From positions 2,536,501-2,600,500 of the forward strand of contig NZ_CP146232.1 of NCBI RefSeq assembly GCF_037040815.1: a DNA stretch of 64,000 nt, in the 5' to 3' direction. Of this stretch, positions 17,261 to 26,052 are shown one piece after another. Position numbers and translations under genes: made by a program. Source of the stretch: Pararoseomonas sp. SCSIO 73927. Its GTDB lineage: Bacteria; Pseudomonadota; Alphaproteobacteria; Acetobacterales; Acetobacteraceae. The notes beneath the pieces were generated by a model that was given only the letters and a program-made list of their open reading frames with translations, was not told where the DNA came from and ran no database searches. The stretch's first letter is position 1. Each line of letters opens with the position of its first letter.

Positions 17261-17493
17261 GGGAGAGGAAGAAGGAATTCTTCCTCTCCCCGGACCCCTC
17301 ACCATCATCTTTTTCTTCGAGTTGGAATTTCCCGGCTGACGGTGCGCCTCGGCTCATGGAGCCGAGGCGACTGCCGGGTCAGGACGGTTGCCGATCAAAC
17401 AGGGCCGACACCTCCCGTCAGCCCCGCGGCAGCCCGATGCAGGTCCAGGAGGCTCAGCCTCCTGGCGGGGGTCCAGGGGGCGGAGCCCCTTGG
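17261..17493. repeat. structured intergenic repeat, copy 2
   Basis: Second copy of the element at 3259-3492, same orientation, again between convergent genes. The tetraloop hairpin is at 17261-17290 (13 bp, loop GGAA). The second stem is GCCTCGGCTC/GAGCCGAGGC (17346-17368), changed on both arms relative to copy 1 but still fully paired. The CCAGGAGGCT palindrome (17445-17465) is identical. The last stem (17473-17493) has one G-T pair. Paired changes indicate selection for the folded form. Confidence 0.8.
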
Positions 17494-17503
17494 TCCGCAA
17501 CCC

Positions 17504-19231
17504 TCACGCGCCCAGCCCGGCCACGGCGGCGTCCGCCACGCGGCGCTGGCGCAGCACGTCGATGGTGGCCTGGGCGGTGCTGGCGGCCACGCCCATGCGC
17601 TGCATGGCGAAGTCTGCGATGCCCAGCGCCACCTCCCGCTCCCCCATCACGGCGAGGCCGGAGGAGTCCTGCAGGCGCAGCCACTCCACCTCGGCGTCCT
17701 GGTGGGCGCGCACGGTCACCGCGATGGCAGGGTTGGCGGCGCGGGCCAGCTCCACCACGCGCCGCGCTTCCCAGGCCAGGGGAAGGGTGACGATGAGCAG
17801 GCGGGCGCGGCCGATATGGGCGGCCTCCAGCATCTCGGTCTGGGTGCCGTTGCCCCAGAGCACCGGGACGCCCTGACTGTGCAGAAGATCGACGCGGTGG
17901 CGGTCGTCCTCCACCACGATGAAGGGCAGGTTGTGCCGCCGCAGCGCCGCGGCCACCAGCACGCCGACGCGGCCGTGGCCAACGAGCACGGCGTGGTCCT
18001 CCAGCCGCGGCAGGCCTGCGGCGAAGCGCCCCGCCGCTTCCCGGCCCCGCAGCGCCCGGCCGGGCATCCGCGCGGCGAGTGCCATCAGGGCGCGGTGCGT
18101 CAGCGGCATGAGGAGGATGGCGCCGAAGCTGCCCAGTAGGATGGGGCCGCGGATTGCCGCGGGCAGCAGGCCCTCGCCGATCGCCAGCTCCATCAGCACG
18201 AAGGAGAACTCGCCGATCTGGGCCAGGGCGGCCGCGACGAGCGCCGCGGTGGCCGGCGGCACGCGCAGGACGACGAGCAGGAGAAAGGTGGCGACGCCAT
18301 TGGCGAGGAGCACGACGGCCAGCGCCAGAAGGGAGGTGACGGGGGTGTCCAGCACCGTCAGCGGGTTGAGCAGCATGCCGACGGAGACGAAGAAGATGGC
18401 CGCGAAGATGCGCTGCAGCGGCAGGGTCTCGGCGGCCGCTTGGTGGCCCAGGTCGCTCTCCCCCAGCACCACGCCCGCGAAGAAGGCGCCGAGGGCGAAG
18501 GAGACCCCGAAGAGGGTGGAGGCCCCGTAGGCCACGCCGAGCGCGACGACCACGACCGCGAGGGTGAACAGTTCGCGCGAGGCGGAGCGCGCCACCTGGC
18601 CCAGCGCCCAGGGCAGGACGCGCCGCCCGATCACCAGCATCAGGGCCGCGAAGGCGCCGAGCTTGGCGAAGGCGAGCAGCAGGTTGAGGCCGATGCTGCC
18701 ATCCCCCTCTCCCGAGGCTGCCGGCAGCAGCACGAGGCCGAGCACGACCAGCAGGTCCTGCAGCACGAGCCAGCCGAGCGCGATCTTCCCGGCCTCCGCC
18801 GAGAGCTGCCCGCGCTCCTCCAGCGCCCGCGTGGCGACGGCGGTGGAGGCGATGGCGAGGGCGAGGCCGAAGACGAGGGCGTGGCCGAAGGACAGGCCTG
18901 GCAGCGCGATGCCGAGGGCGGCGCCGAGCAGCACACCCACGGCCACCTGCGCCGTGGCACCGGGCACCGCGACGCGCCACACCGCCAGCAGGTCCCGCGC
19001 CCGGAAGTGCAGCCCGACCCCGAAGAGGAGAAGGCCCACCCCCACCTCCGCCAGGGTGCGGGTGAACTCGCCGTCGATCGTGATGCCCGGCGTGTTCGGG
19101 CCGATCGCCACGCCCGCGACGAGGTAGCCCACCAGCGGCGGCATGCGGAGAAGCCGGGCCATGAGCCCGAAGGCGAAGGCGAAGGTCAGGCCCAGCACGA
19201 GGCTGGTGAGGAAGGGCGTGGCGTGTTCCAT
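17504..19231 (-). CDS. CPA2 monovalent cation:proton antiporter (KefB/KefC-like) with RCK domain
   Basis: 575 residues. The first ~380 are about 12 membrane segments of the Na+/H+ exchanger fold (LVGYLVAGVAIGPNTPG; LQDLLVVLGLVLL). The cytosolic TrkA-N domain starts at about 410 with VLVGHGRVGVLVAAALRRHN and has the acid-ended beta-2 FIVVEDD. It exchanges K+ or Na+ for protons and may be gated by NAD(H) or glutathione adducts, as in KefC. No KefF/KefG partner is adjacent. Monocistronic on the minus strand. Confidence 0.88.
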   Translation of the reverse strand: MEHATPFLTSLVLGLTFAFAFGLMARLLRMPPLVGYLVAGVAIGPNTPGITIDGEFTRTLAEVGVGLLLFGVGLHFRARDLLAVWRVAVPGATAQVAVGVLLGAALGIALPGLSFGHALVFGLALAIASTAVATRALEERGQLSAEAGKIALGWLVLQDLLVVLGLVLLPAASGEGDGSIGLNLLLAFAKLGAFAALMLVIGRRVLPWALGQVARSASRELFTLAVVVVALGVAYGASTLFGVSFALGAFFAGVVLGESDLGHQAAAETLPLQRIFAAIFFVSVGMLLNPLTVLDTPVTSLLALAVVLLANGVATFLLLVVLRVPPATAALVAAALAQIGEFSFVLMELAIGEGLLPAAIRGPILLGSFGAILLMPLTHRALMALAARMPGRALRGREAAGRFAAGLPRLEDHAVLVGHGRVGVLVAAALRRHNLPFIVVEDDRHRVDLLHSQGVPVLWGNGTQTEMLEAAHIGRARLLIVTLPLAWEARRVVELARAANPAIAVTVRAHQDAEVEWLRLQDSSGLAVMGEREVALGIADFAMQRMGVAASTAQATIDVLRQRRVADAAVAGLGA

Positions 19232-19313
19232 CGAGTCAGGCTTGTCGCAGCCCGCGCCGGTCAGGACCAGGGCGGAACGGTGCGTTTCCGGTGGTAGATT
19301 CCGGCGTGCGAGG

Positions 19314-20216
19314 TCAGGCCAGGACCACCAGCACCACGCTCGTCACGATGAGCAGCGCGCCGACCACGTCGCGCGGCTTCAGCGGCTCCTTCAGGTACCA
19401 GCGGCCGAAGGCGAGGGTGAAGACGATCTCCACCTGGCCGACCGAGCGCACCAGCGCCACGGGGGCCAGGGCGAAGCCGGTGAACCAGCAGGCCGAGCCG
19501 AGGGCCGAGAGGAGGCCGACCGGGGCGGCGTTGCGCCAGTTGCGGAAGACCTGCCCGACCGAGGCGGGTTCCCGCGCCATCAGCCAGCCGCCCTGCATCA
19601 CCGTCTGCATGAGGTTGGTGACGACGAGGGTGCAGAGCGCGCCCAGCACCGTGTCCGCCGCGGCGAGGTCCTGGTTGGCGGCGCGGATGGCGATGCCCGT
19701 CAGCCCGAAGCAGGACCCCGCCGCGATGCCGAAGAGCGCGGCGGGCTGGGCGGTGGCGCGCAGGGCCTCCCCGAGGCTGCGGACCTGCCCAGCCATGGAG
19801 AGCCAGAGCACCGCGAGAACCCCGAGCCCCACCCCGGCCCAGGCCAGGGGCGGCAGGTGTTCCCCGAGCAGGATCACGGCGAAGACCGCGCCCTGGATCG
19901 CCTCCGTCTTGGAGTAGGCGGTGCCGACGGCGAAGCCCCGCGGCGCGAAGGAGGAGATGAGGAAGAGGGTGCCGAAGATCTGCAGCACCCCGCCGACGAA
20001 GCAGAGGAACAGCGCCCAGGGCCCGAAGGCGGGCAGGGCGCTGCCGCTGGCCCACCACCAAAGGCCGACCAGGGCCAGGCCCGGCGGCACGCCGTAGAGG
20101 TAGCGCACCACGGCGGCGGCGTTGAGCGAGAGTCGGCCGCGCAGCTTCTGCTGGAGGGCGGTGCGCCAGCACTGGAACAGGGCGGCGGAAAGGGTGGCGG
20201 CGAGCCAGAGGGGCAT
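19314..20216 (-). CDS. DMT-superfamily transporter (EamA-like)
   Basis: 300 residues and about ten hydrophobic segments in two EamA repeats (for example LALVGLWWWASGSALPAFG and VVGALLIVTSVVLVVLA at the C-terminus). FGLTGIAIRAANQDLA and RSVGQVEIVFTLAFGRWYLK are typical half-repeat boundaries. Members export amino acids, nucleosides or drugs; the substrate here is unknown. Confidence 0.82.
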   Translation of the reverse strand: MPLWLAATLSAALFQCWRTALQQKLRGRLSLNAAAVVRYLYGVPPGLALVGLWWWASGSALPAFGPWALFLCFVGGVLQIFGTLFLISSFAPRGFAVGTAYSKTEAIQGAVFAVILLGEHLPPLAWAGVGLGVLAVLWLSMAGQVRSLGEALRATAQPAALFGIAAGSCFGLTGIAIRAANQDLAAADTVLGALCTLVVTNLMQTVMQGGWLMAREPASVGQVFRNWRNAAPVGLLSALGSACWFTGFALAPVALVRSVGQVEIVFTLAFGRWYLKEPLKPRDVVGALLIVTSVVLVVLA

Positions 20217-20372
20217 TCAGCGCGTCCGGGCAGGGGTGAGCGGCCGGAGGCGGCGCGTCGTCACATCCGCACCAGGGTTGGCCCGGCGGCGGCGCCCGTC
20301 AATCCTGCGCCCACCACTCCCACGCCCGGCCGCCGCCCCATATCCGCCGCATCCCTAATGAAGGATCCCGAC

Positions 20373-21065
20373 ATGAGACGCACCCTTCTTCTCTCCCTTC
20401 TCGCGCTCCCGCTCCTCGCGGGCGCCGCCGCCGCGCAGCCCGCGGTCTTCGCCGGGCCGGGCACGCTGCTCCGCCTCTCGGAATCCGCCGAGGTGGTGCG
20501 GGTGCCGGACGAGGTGAGCGCCACGCTGCGCTACGAGGCCCGGGAGACCTCCGCTTCCGGCGTGCAGGCCACGGTGAACCGCGCCATGGCCGCGGCGCTG
20601 GAGACGGCGCGCGGCGCGGCAGGGATCACCGCCTCCACCGGCGCCTATCGCAGCTGGCGGCAGGAGGACCCGGCCCGCTGGGTGGCGAGCCAGACGCTGA
20701 ACCTGCGCGGCAGGGACCAGGCGGCGCTGCTGGAACTGGTGGGCGCGCTGCAATCCCGCGGCCTGGTGGTGGGCGGGATCGGCTTCGGCCTGACCCGGGA
20801 TTCGGCCCGCGCGGCGCGGCAGGAGGCGGCCTCCATCGCGCTGGATGCCCTGCGGCGCCGGGCGGAGGCGGTGGCCGGCCAGATGGGCATGCGGGTGGAG
20901 CGCATCGCCGAGGTGAACGTCGAGGCCAGCGATGTGAGCCCCCCGCGCCCGGTGATGGCCCAGGCCATGGCTGCCCGCGCCGCGCCGCCGCCGCCCGTGG
21001 CGCAGGCGGACGACATCGTGGTGACCGCCTCCGCGAGCGCGGCGGTGGTGCTGGCGCCGAACTGA
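20373..21065 (+). CDS. SIMPL-domain (DUF541) periplasmic protein
   Basis: 230 residues from ATG 20373, favoured over ATG 20358 because AAGGA sits 7 bp before it. Signal peptide LLLSLLALPLLAGAAAAQ. The mature part has the SIMPL pattern: SAEVVRVPDEVSATLRYEAR at the start and RRRAEAVAGQMGMRVERIAE near the end. Homologues (for example E. coli YggE) are periplasmic and linked to oxidative-stress tolerance; the mechanism is unclear. Confidence 0.84.
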   Translation: MRRTLLLSLLALPLLAGAAAAQPAVFAGPGTLLRLSESAEVVRVPDEVSATLRYEARETSASGVQATVNRAMAAALETARGAAGITASTGAYRSWRQEDPARWVASQTLNLRGRDQAALLELVGALQSRGLVVGGIGFGLTRDSARAARQEAASIALDALRRRAEAVAGQMGMRVERIAEVNVEASDVSPPRPVMAQAMAARAAPPPPVAQADDIVVTASASAAVVLAPN

Positions 21066-21135
21066 GCGGGCGGATTGACGAGGGCCGGGCGGGGCGGGAC
21101 CGTCCGGCCCCACAGATCCGAACGGAGGAAGCCCC

Positions 21136-22113
21136 TTGCCCCGCCTCGCGCCCGTCCTCGCCGCGCTCGCCCTTCTCGTCGCCCCCGGCCTTCCCACCAC
21201 GCGGGCGGCGCTGGCCCAGGGCCAGCCCGCCCAGCCGCCCATCCGCCTGATCGTCGGCTTCCCGCCCGGCGGCGGGATCGACCTCCTCACCCGCGTGATG
21301 GGGGAGGGGCTCTCGGCCCGGCTCGGCCGCACCGTGGTGGTGGAGAACCGGGCGGGGGCGGGCGGCAACATCGCCGCCGACGCAGTGGCGAAGGCGGCGC
21401 CGGACGGCAACACGCTCGGCGCCGTGCCCGCCGGGCCGCTGGTGATCAATCGGCACATCTACCGCTCGATGCCCTTCGACCCGCTGCAGGACTTCACCCC
21501 CATCAGTCGCTTCGCCGCCATCCCCGTGGTGTTCCTGGCCGCGCCGAACTCGGGGATCACGGGCATCGCGGGGCTGCGCGCGGCGCTGGAGAAGGGGCCG
21601 CTGCCCTGCGGCACGCCGGGGGCGGGCACCACGCAGCACCTGGCGCTGGCCCTGCTGATGCGGGAGATCGGGCGGGAGTGCACGATCGTGCACTACCGCG
21701 GCACCGGCCCCGCCCTGCCGGACCTGCTGACGGGCACGATCGGCCTCTACGTCGATACCGTCGTCACCGGCCTGCCGCCGGCGCGGGACGGGCGGGCGCG
21801 GGCGGTCGCGATCGCCTCCCCCGCCCGCTCCGCACTCGCCCCGGACGTGCCCGTGGTGGCGGAGAGCGTGCCGGGCTTCGTGGCGGAGACCTGGCTCGCC
21901 CTCGTCGGCCCGCGCGGCCTGCCGGAGCCGGTAGCGGCGCGGCTGGAGGAGGCGATGATCGCCCTGGCCCGCGACCCGGCCGTGGCCGCCCGGCTGCGGG
22001 AGCTGGCCTCCGACCCCGTCGGCTCCACCCGGGCGGAGCTGGCCGAGACAATCCGCGCGCAGGACGCCGTTTGGGGGCCAGTCGCGAAGGCGGCGAACGT
22101 CACGGCGGACTGA
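21136..22113 (+). CDS. TctC/Bug-family periplasmic binding protein
   Basis: 325 residues from TTG 21136, supported by GGAGG 7 bp upstream; no better ATG exists. Signal peptide ends ARAALAQG-like. Motifs are RLIVGFPPGGGIDLLTRVMG, ENRAGAGGNIAADAVAKAAP and IVHYRGTGPALPDLLTGTIG. It is an orphan organic-acid binding protein with no tctAB nearby. The gene 57 bp downstream is a DMT exporter on the same strand. Confidence 0.9.
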   Translation: MPRLAPVLAALALLVAPGLPTTRAALAQGQPAQPPIRLIVGFPPGGGIDLLTRVMGEGLSARLGRTVVVENRAGAGGNIAADAVAKAAPDGNTLGAVPAGPLVINRHIYRSMPFDPLQDFTPISRFAAIPVVFLAAPNSGITGIAGLRAALEKGPLPCGTPGAGTTQHLALALLMREIGRECTIVHYRGTGPALPDLLTGTIGLYVDTVVTGLPPARDGRARAVAIASPARSALAPDVPVVAESVPGFVAETWLALVGPRGLPEPVAARLEEAMIALARDPAVAARLRELASDPVGSTRAELAETIRAQDAVWGPVAKAANVTAD

Positions 22114-22169
22114 GGCCGCCCGGGGAGGGGCGGGGACGGGCCGGGCGGGGCGTGGCATAAGTGCCGCTC

Positions 22170-23036
22170 ATGTCCCCCGTCCTCTCCGGCCTGCTGCTCC
22201 AGTTCACGGCCATCGCCCTCTTCGTCGGGCTGGACACGGTGACGAAGCTGCTGACGGTGGACTACCCCGTCCCGCAGATCGTCTTCATGCGCTTCGTGTT
22301 CCACACCCTGTTGGTGGCACTGGCGCTGCGGCTGGCGACCGGCCGCCTGCCCTGGCGCAGCCGGGCGCCGGGGCTGGAGGCGGTGCGGAGCCTCTGCCTG
22401 CTGGTCGCGAACGGCCTCGTCGTGCTGGCCTTCTCCTACATCCCCCTGGCCGACGCGGCGGCCGTCACCTTCGCCTCTCCCATCTTCACCGCCGGGCTCG
22501 CCGCCCTGCTGCTGGGGGAGGTGGTGGGGCCGCGCCGCTGGCTCGGCATCGGGATCGGGATGGTCGGCGTGCTGATCGCCCTCCGGCCGCCCTTCCTGAC
22601 GGGGGAGATGCCGCACCCCGCCCTGTTCCTGCCGCTGGGAACGGCGGCCTTCTTCGCGGCCTACCAGATCCTCACCCGCAAGCTGTCGGAGGTGGACAGC
22701 CCCTCCACCATCATCCTGCACACCGGGCTGGCGGCGGGCGCCGTCTCCGGCCTCGTGCAGCCCTTCGTGTGGCAGGACCCGACCGCCTGGGCCTGGGGGC
22801 TGATGGCGCTGGCCGGGGTGTTCGGCCTCTCCGGCCACTACCTCCTCGTCCTTGCCTATTCCCGGGCACCCGCCAGCATCCTGGCGCCGATGACCTACAC
22901 CCAGCTTATCTGGGCCACCCTGTCCTCCGCCCTCGTCTTCGGCGACATGCCGGATGGGTGGATGCTGCTCGGGGCGGGGGTAATCACGGCGGGCGGCATC
23001 ATCGCGGGCCTGCCGGCGCGCCGTCGCCCGGGTTGA
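22170..23036 (+). CDS. DMT-superfamily transporter (EamA-like)
   Basis: 288 residues from ATG 22170; an in-frame GTG at 22161 would add three residues. Ten hydrophobic stretches fall in two EamA repeats: DTVTKLLTVDYPVPQIVFMR, YIPLADAAAVTFASPIFTAG and YSRAPASILAPMTYTQLIWA. The last two resemble RhaT/YedA-like exporters. Substrate unknown. It follows a Bug gene by 57 bp and may share its transcript. Confidence 0.85.
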   Translation: MSPVLSGLLLQFTAIALFVGLDTVTKLLTVDYPVPQIVFMRFVFHTLLVALALRLATGRLPWRSRAPGLEAVRSLCLLVANGLVVLAFSYIPLADAAAVTFASPIFTAGLAALLLGEVVGPRRWLGIGIGMVGVLIALRPPFLTGEMPHPALFLPLGTAAFFAAYQILTRKLSEVDSPSTIILHTGLAAGAVSGLVQPFVWQDPTAWAWGLMALAGVFGLSGHYLLVLAYSRAPASILAPMTYTQLIWATLSSALVFGDMPDGWMLLGAGVITAGGIIAGLPARRRPG

Positions 23037-23139
23037 CCCTCGTGGGCAGGCCCCCACGGCACGGCCTCCGTAGGCTGCCCCCACCGGGTTGACCGCTCCG
23101 CCGCCCCGCCACAGCCTGCCGCCATCAAGGGAGGGCAGC

Positions 23140-23919
23140 ATGGCCGAGTACGGGATGATCAAGGCGGAGACGCGCGGCAAGGTGGGGCTGATCACCCTGG
23201 ACCGCCCCTCGGCCCTCAATGCGCTCTGCGATCAGCTGACGACGGAGCTGGGGCAGGCCTTGCTCGCCTTCGACGCCGATCCGGGCGTGGGCGCGATCGT
23301 GATCACGGGCAGCGAGAAGGCCTTCGCCGCCGGGGCCGACATCAAGGAGATGAAGGACCGGACCTACCCCGCGGTCCATTTCGAGGACTTCATCGGCACG
23401 AAGTGGGAGACGGTGCTGACGGTGAAGAAGCCGGTCATCGCGGCGGTGGCGGGCTTCGCCCTCGGCGGCGGCTGCGAGCTGGCGATGATGTGCGACATCA
23501 TCCTGGCGGCGGAGAACGCGAAGTTCGGCCAGCCCGAGATCAAGCTCGGCATCATTCCCGGCGCCGGCGGGTCCCAGCGGCTGATCCGGGCGGTCGGCAA
23601 GTCCAAGGCGATGGACATGATCCTGACCGGCCGGATGATGGACGCCGCCGAGGCGGAGCGCTGCAACCTCGTCACCCGCGTGGTGCCGGTGGAGAGCCTG
23701 GTGGAGGAGGCGCTGAAGATGGGAGAGGCGATGGCCTCCTACTCCCTGCCCTCCGTGGTGATGGCGAAGGAGGCGGTGAACGCCGCCTACGAGCTCTCCC
23801 TGCGGGAGGGGGTGCGCTTCGAGCGGCGCCTGTTCCACAGCCTCTTCGCGACCGAGGACCAGAAGGAGGGGATGGCCGCCTTCGCCGAGAAGCGGAAGCC
23901 TGCCTTCCGGAACGCGTGA
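23140..23919 (+). CDS. enoyl-CoA hydratase
   Basis: 259 residues from ATG 23140 with GGGAGGG upstream. Crotonase-fold motifs: oxyanion-hole loop [10 protein letters not shown], second NH donor [16 protein letters not shown] (first catalytic Glu region) and [19 protein letters not shown] (second catalytic Glu). Both acid residues are present, so it should hydrate short-chain 2-enoyl-CoA in beta-oxidation. Length is standard. Monocistronic, upstream of the rpsT promoter. Confidence 0.92.
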   Translation: MAEYGMIKAETRGKVGLITLDRPSALNALCDQLTTELGQALLAFDADPGVGAIVITGSEKAFAAGADIKEMKDRTYPAVHFEDFIGTKWETVLTVKKPVIAAVAGFALGGGCELAMMCDIILAAENAKFGQPEIKLGIIPGAGGSQRLIRAVGKSKAMDMILTGRMMDAAEAERCNLVTRVVPVESLVEEALKMGEAMASYSLPSVVMAKEAVNAAYELSLREGVRFERRLFHSLFATEDQKEGMAAFAEKRKPAFRNA

Positions 23920-23950
23920 CCGGGTTCCGGGGGGAACCCCGGACTCTTCC

Positions 23951-23979
23951 TTGACTCCCGGGGGGGCTGTGGATAGAAC
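23951..23979 (+). promoter_or_regulatory. sigma-70-type promoter of rpsT, with DnaA-box-like site
   Basis: TTGACT (23951-23956), a 17-bp spacer, then TAGAAC (23974-23979), about 70 bp before rpsT. A near-match to a reversed DnaA box, TGTGGATAG (23968-23976; consensus TGTGGATAA), overlaps the -10 hexamer. One imperfect box does not define an origin, but it could make this promoter sensitive to DnaA. Confidence 0.6.
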
Positions 23980-24048
23980 GCCCCCCTCTCGCGGCCGCCC
24001 CCGGTGGTGCGCGTCCCGTGAACATATCGACTGGTAACCCCAAGGCCC

Positions 24049-24318
24049 ATGGCGAACACCGCTTCCGCGCGCAAGCGCATCCGTCAGATCGAGAAGCGCA
24101 CCGAGCGCAACCGCAGCCGCCGCTCGCGCGTCCGCACCTTCCTTCGCGCCGTCGAGGACGCGATCACGGGCGGCGACAAGGGCAAGGCCCAGGAGGCGTT
24201 CCGCCTGGCCCAGCCGGAGCTGCAGCGCGCCGCCGACAAGGGCGTGACGCACGACAACACCGTGGCCCGCAAGCTGTCGCGCCTCTCCGCGCGCATCAAG
24301 GCGCTCGGCGCGGCCTGA
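24049..24318 (+). CDS. rpsT: 30S ribosomal protein S20
   Basis: 89 residues, typical for S20. The N-terminus is [20 protein letters not shown] and the rest is highly basic and helical, ending [15 protein letters not shown]. It binds 16S rRNA helices early in 30S assembly. Its position directly before dnaA is common in alphaproteobacteria. A weak GC hairpin (24332-24348) follows. Confidence 0.97.
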   Translation: MANTASARKRIRQIEKRTERNRSRRSRVRTFLRAVEDAITGGDKGKAQEAFRLAQPELQRAADKGVTHDNTVARKLSRLSARIKALGAA

Positions 24319-24331
24319 TCTGCAGGTTCGG

Positions 24332-24348
24332 GGCGCCGATCCGGCGCC
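24332..24348 (+). terminator. weak hairpin after rpsT
   Basis: GGCGCC arms (24332-24337 and 24343-24348) around GATCC, followed by TCTTCC rather than a real U-tract. It may only attenuate read-through from rpsT into dnaA. Confidence 0.35.
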
Positions 24349-24555
24349 TCTTCCGGTGGCATTCCAGTAAAGTCGTGATGCATGGGCGTCACGGTGCTTG
24401 CGCGCCGTGGCGCTTTTCTTTGCGTGTTCCTTTGCGCGCGGGGCCTCTGCCAGGATCGTGTTTGGCGTTTACCTGGGGAGGGCTCGCAAGTTACGGTTCG
24501 TGATGGTCCCGTGGCACGGCAGCGCCGGCGGGAAGGGGGCTCGGGGGTGGATCAC

Positions 24556-26052
24556 ATGCCGGAACAGCACGCCAGTGCCGCGTCCGCCGTTTCGGCACAG
24601 AGCGCTTCCGATTCCGGTCTCTCCAACCCCGTCGGTCTGGACGCGGCCTGGGCGCGCATCCGCGGCCGCCTGCGCGAGGAGGTGGGCGAGGCGGAGTACC
24701 GCACCTGGCTGCGCCAGCTAACCCTGGCCGGGGTCGAGGGCGAGGAGGCGATCGTCCACGTCCCCACCCGCTTCCTGCGGGACTGGCTGCGCGGGCAGTA
24801 CGGGGATCGGCTGCGGGCGCTGTGGCAGGCCGAGGCGGTGGGCGTGCGCCGGGTGGACATCCGCGTTGCCTCCGCCGGGGCGCCGGCGCGCGAGGCGGAG
24901 GCCGCCCCGGCCCCGGCCGCGGTGGAGCCCGCCGAGCCGGCCGCCCGCCAGGCGCCGGAGGCTGCGAAGCCCGATCCGCGCGGCACCGATTCCCGTGGTG
25001 CCGATTCCCGTGGTGACTGGGCGGCCCCCCTGGATCCGCGCTTCACCTTCGACAGCTTCATCGTGGGCAAGCCCAACGAGTTCGCCCATGCCTGCGCCCG
25101 CCGCGTGGCGGAGAAGCCGAACTCCCCGGGGTTCAACCCGCTCTTCCTCTACGGCGGCGTTGGGCTGGGCAAGACGCACCTGATGCACTCCATCGCCTGG
25201 GCGATCCGCGAGCCCCAGGCGGGCGGCACCGGCCGTTCCGTCGCCTACATGTCCGCCGAGAAGTTCATGTACCGCTTCATCGCGGCGCTGCGCTCCCAGT
25301 CCACCATGGAGTTCAAGGAGAGCCTCCGCTCCGTCGACGTGCTGATGATCGACGACCTGCAGTTCCTGATCGGCAAGGACAACACGCAGGAGGAGTTCTT
25401 CCACACCTTCAACGCGCTGGTGGACCAGGGCAAGCAGATCGTCGTCTCCTCCGACAAGCCGCCCTCCGATCTGGCGGGGCTGGAGGACCGGCTGCGGACG
25501 CGGCTGGGCTGCGGCATGGTGGCAGACATCCACGCCACCACCTACGAGCTCCGCATCTCCATCCTGGAGAGCAAGGCGGCTACCGCCGGGGTGGACGTGC
25601 CGGCGCGGGTGCTGGAGTTCCTGGCGCACAAAATCACCAGCAACGTGCGCGAGCTGGAAGGCGCCCTGAACCGCCTGATCGCCCATGCCAATCTCTTCGG
25701 CCGGCCGGTGACGCTGGAATCCTGCCAGGAGGTGCTGCACGACATCCTGCGAGCCCATGACCGCCGGGTGACGATCGAGGAGATCCAGAAGCGGGTCGCC
25801 GAGCACTACAACATCCGGCTGACCGACATGTCCTCCGCCCGGCGCGCCCGGAACGTGGCGCGTCCGCGGCAGGTGGCGATGTACCTGTCGAAGCAGCTCA
25901 CCTCCCGCTCCCTGCCGGAGATCGGGCGGCGCTTCGGCAACCGGGACCACACCACGGTGATGCACGCCGTGTCCCGCGTGGCGGAGCTGATGCAGGGCGA
26001 TGCCGGCTTCGCGGAGGACGTGGAGCTGCTCCGGCGGATGCTGGAGACCTGA
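24556..26052 (+). CDS. dnaA: chromosomal replication initiator protein DnaA
   Basis: 498 residues from ATG 24556; GTG 24547 is also in frame. Domain I begins at about 28 (AWARIRGRLREEVGEAEYRT). A long Ala/Pro-rich domain II carries a small duplication, DSRGADSRGD. The AAA+ domain III has Walker A GGVGLGKTH and Walker B VLMIDDLQF. Domain IV ends in the DnaA signature GNRDHTTVMHAVSRV, which reads duplex DnaA boxes. It opens the origin. The 237-bp upstream gap shows no cluster of DnaA boxes, so oriC is probably elsewhere. Confidence 0.98.
   Translation: MPEQHASAASAVSAQSASDSGLSNPVGLDAAWARIRGRLREEVGEAEYRTWLRQLTLAGVEGEEAIVHVPTRFLRDWLRGQYGDRLRALWQAEAVGVRRVDIRVASAGAPAREAEAAPAPAAVEPAEPAARQAPEAAKPDPRGTDSRGADSRGDWAAPLDPRFTFDSFIVGKPNEFAHACARRVAEKPNSPGFNPLFLYGGVGLGKTHLMHSIAWAIREPQAGGTGRSVAYMSAEKFMYRFIAALRSQSTMEFKESLRSVDVLMIDDLQFLIGKDNTQEEFFHTFNALVDQGKQIVVSSDKPPSDLAGLEDRLRTRLGCGMVADIHATTYELRISILESKAATAGVDVPARVLEFLAHKITSNVRELEGALNRLIAHANLFGRPVTLESCQEVLHDILRAHDRRVTIEEIQKRVAEHYNIRLTDMSSARRARNVARPRQVAMYLSKQLTSRSLPEIGRRFGNRDHTTVMHAVSRVAELMQGDAGFAEDVELLRRMLET

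Noticed and set aside
23968..23976. DnaA-box-like TGTGGATAG as part of oriC
   Set aside because: Only one imperfect box, no AT-rich unwinding region or box cluster nearby. Kept only as a possible promoter site.
24319..24555. oriC between rpsT and dnaA
   Set aside because: No TTATCCACA-type boxes were found in this gap.
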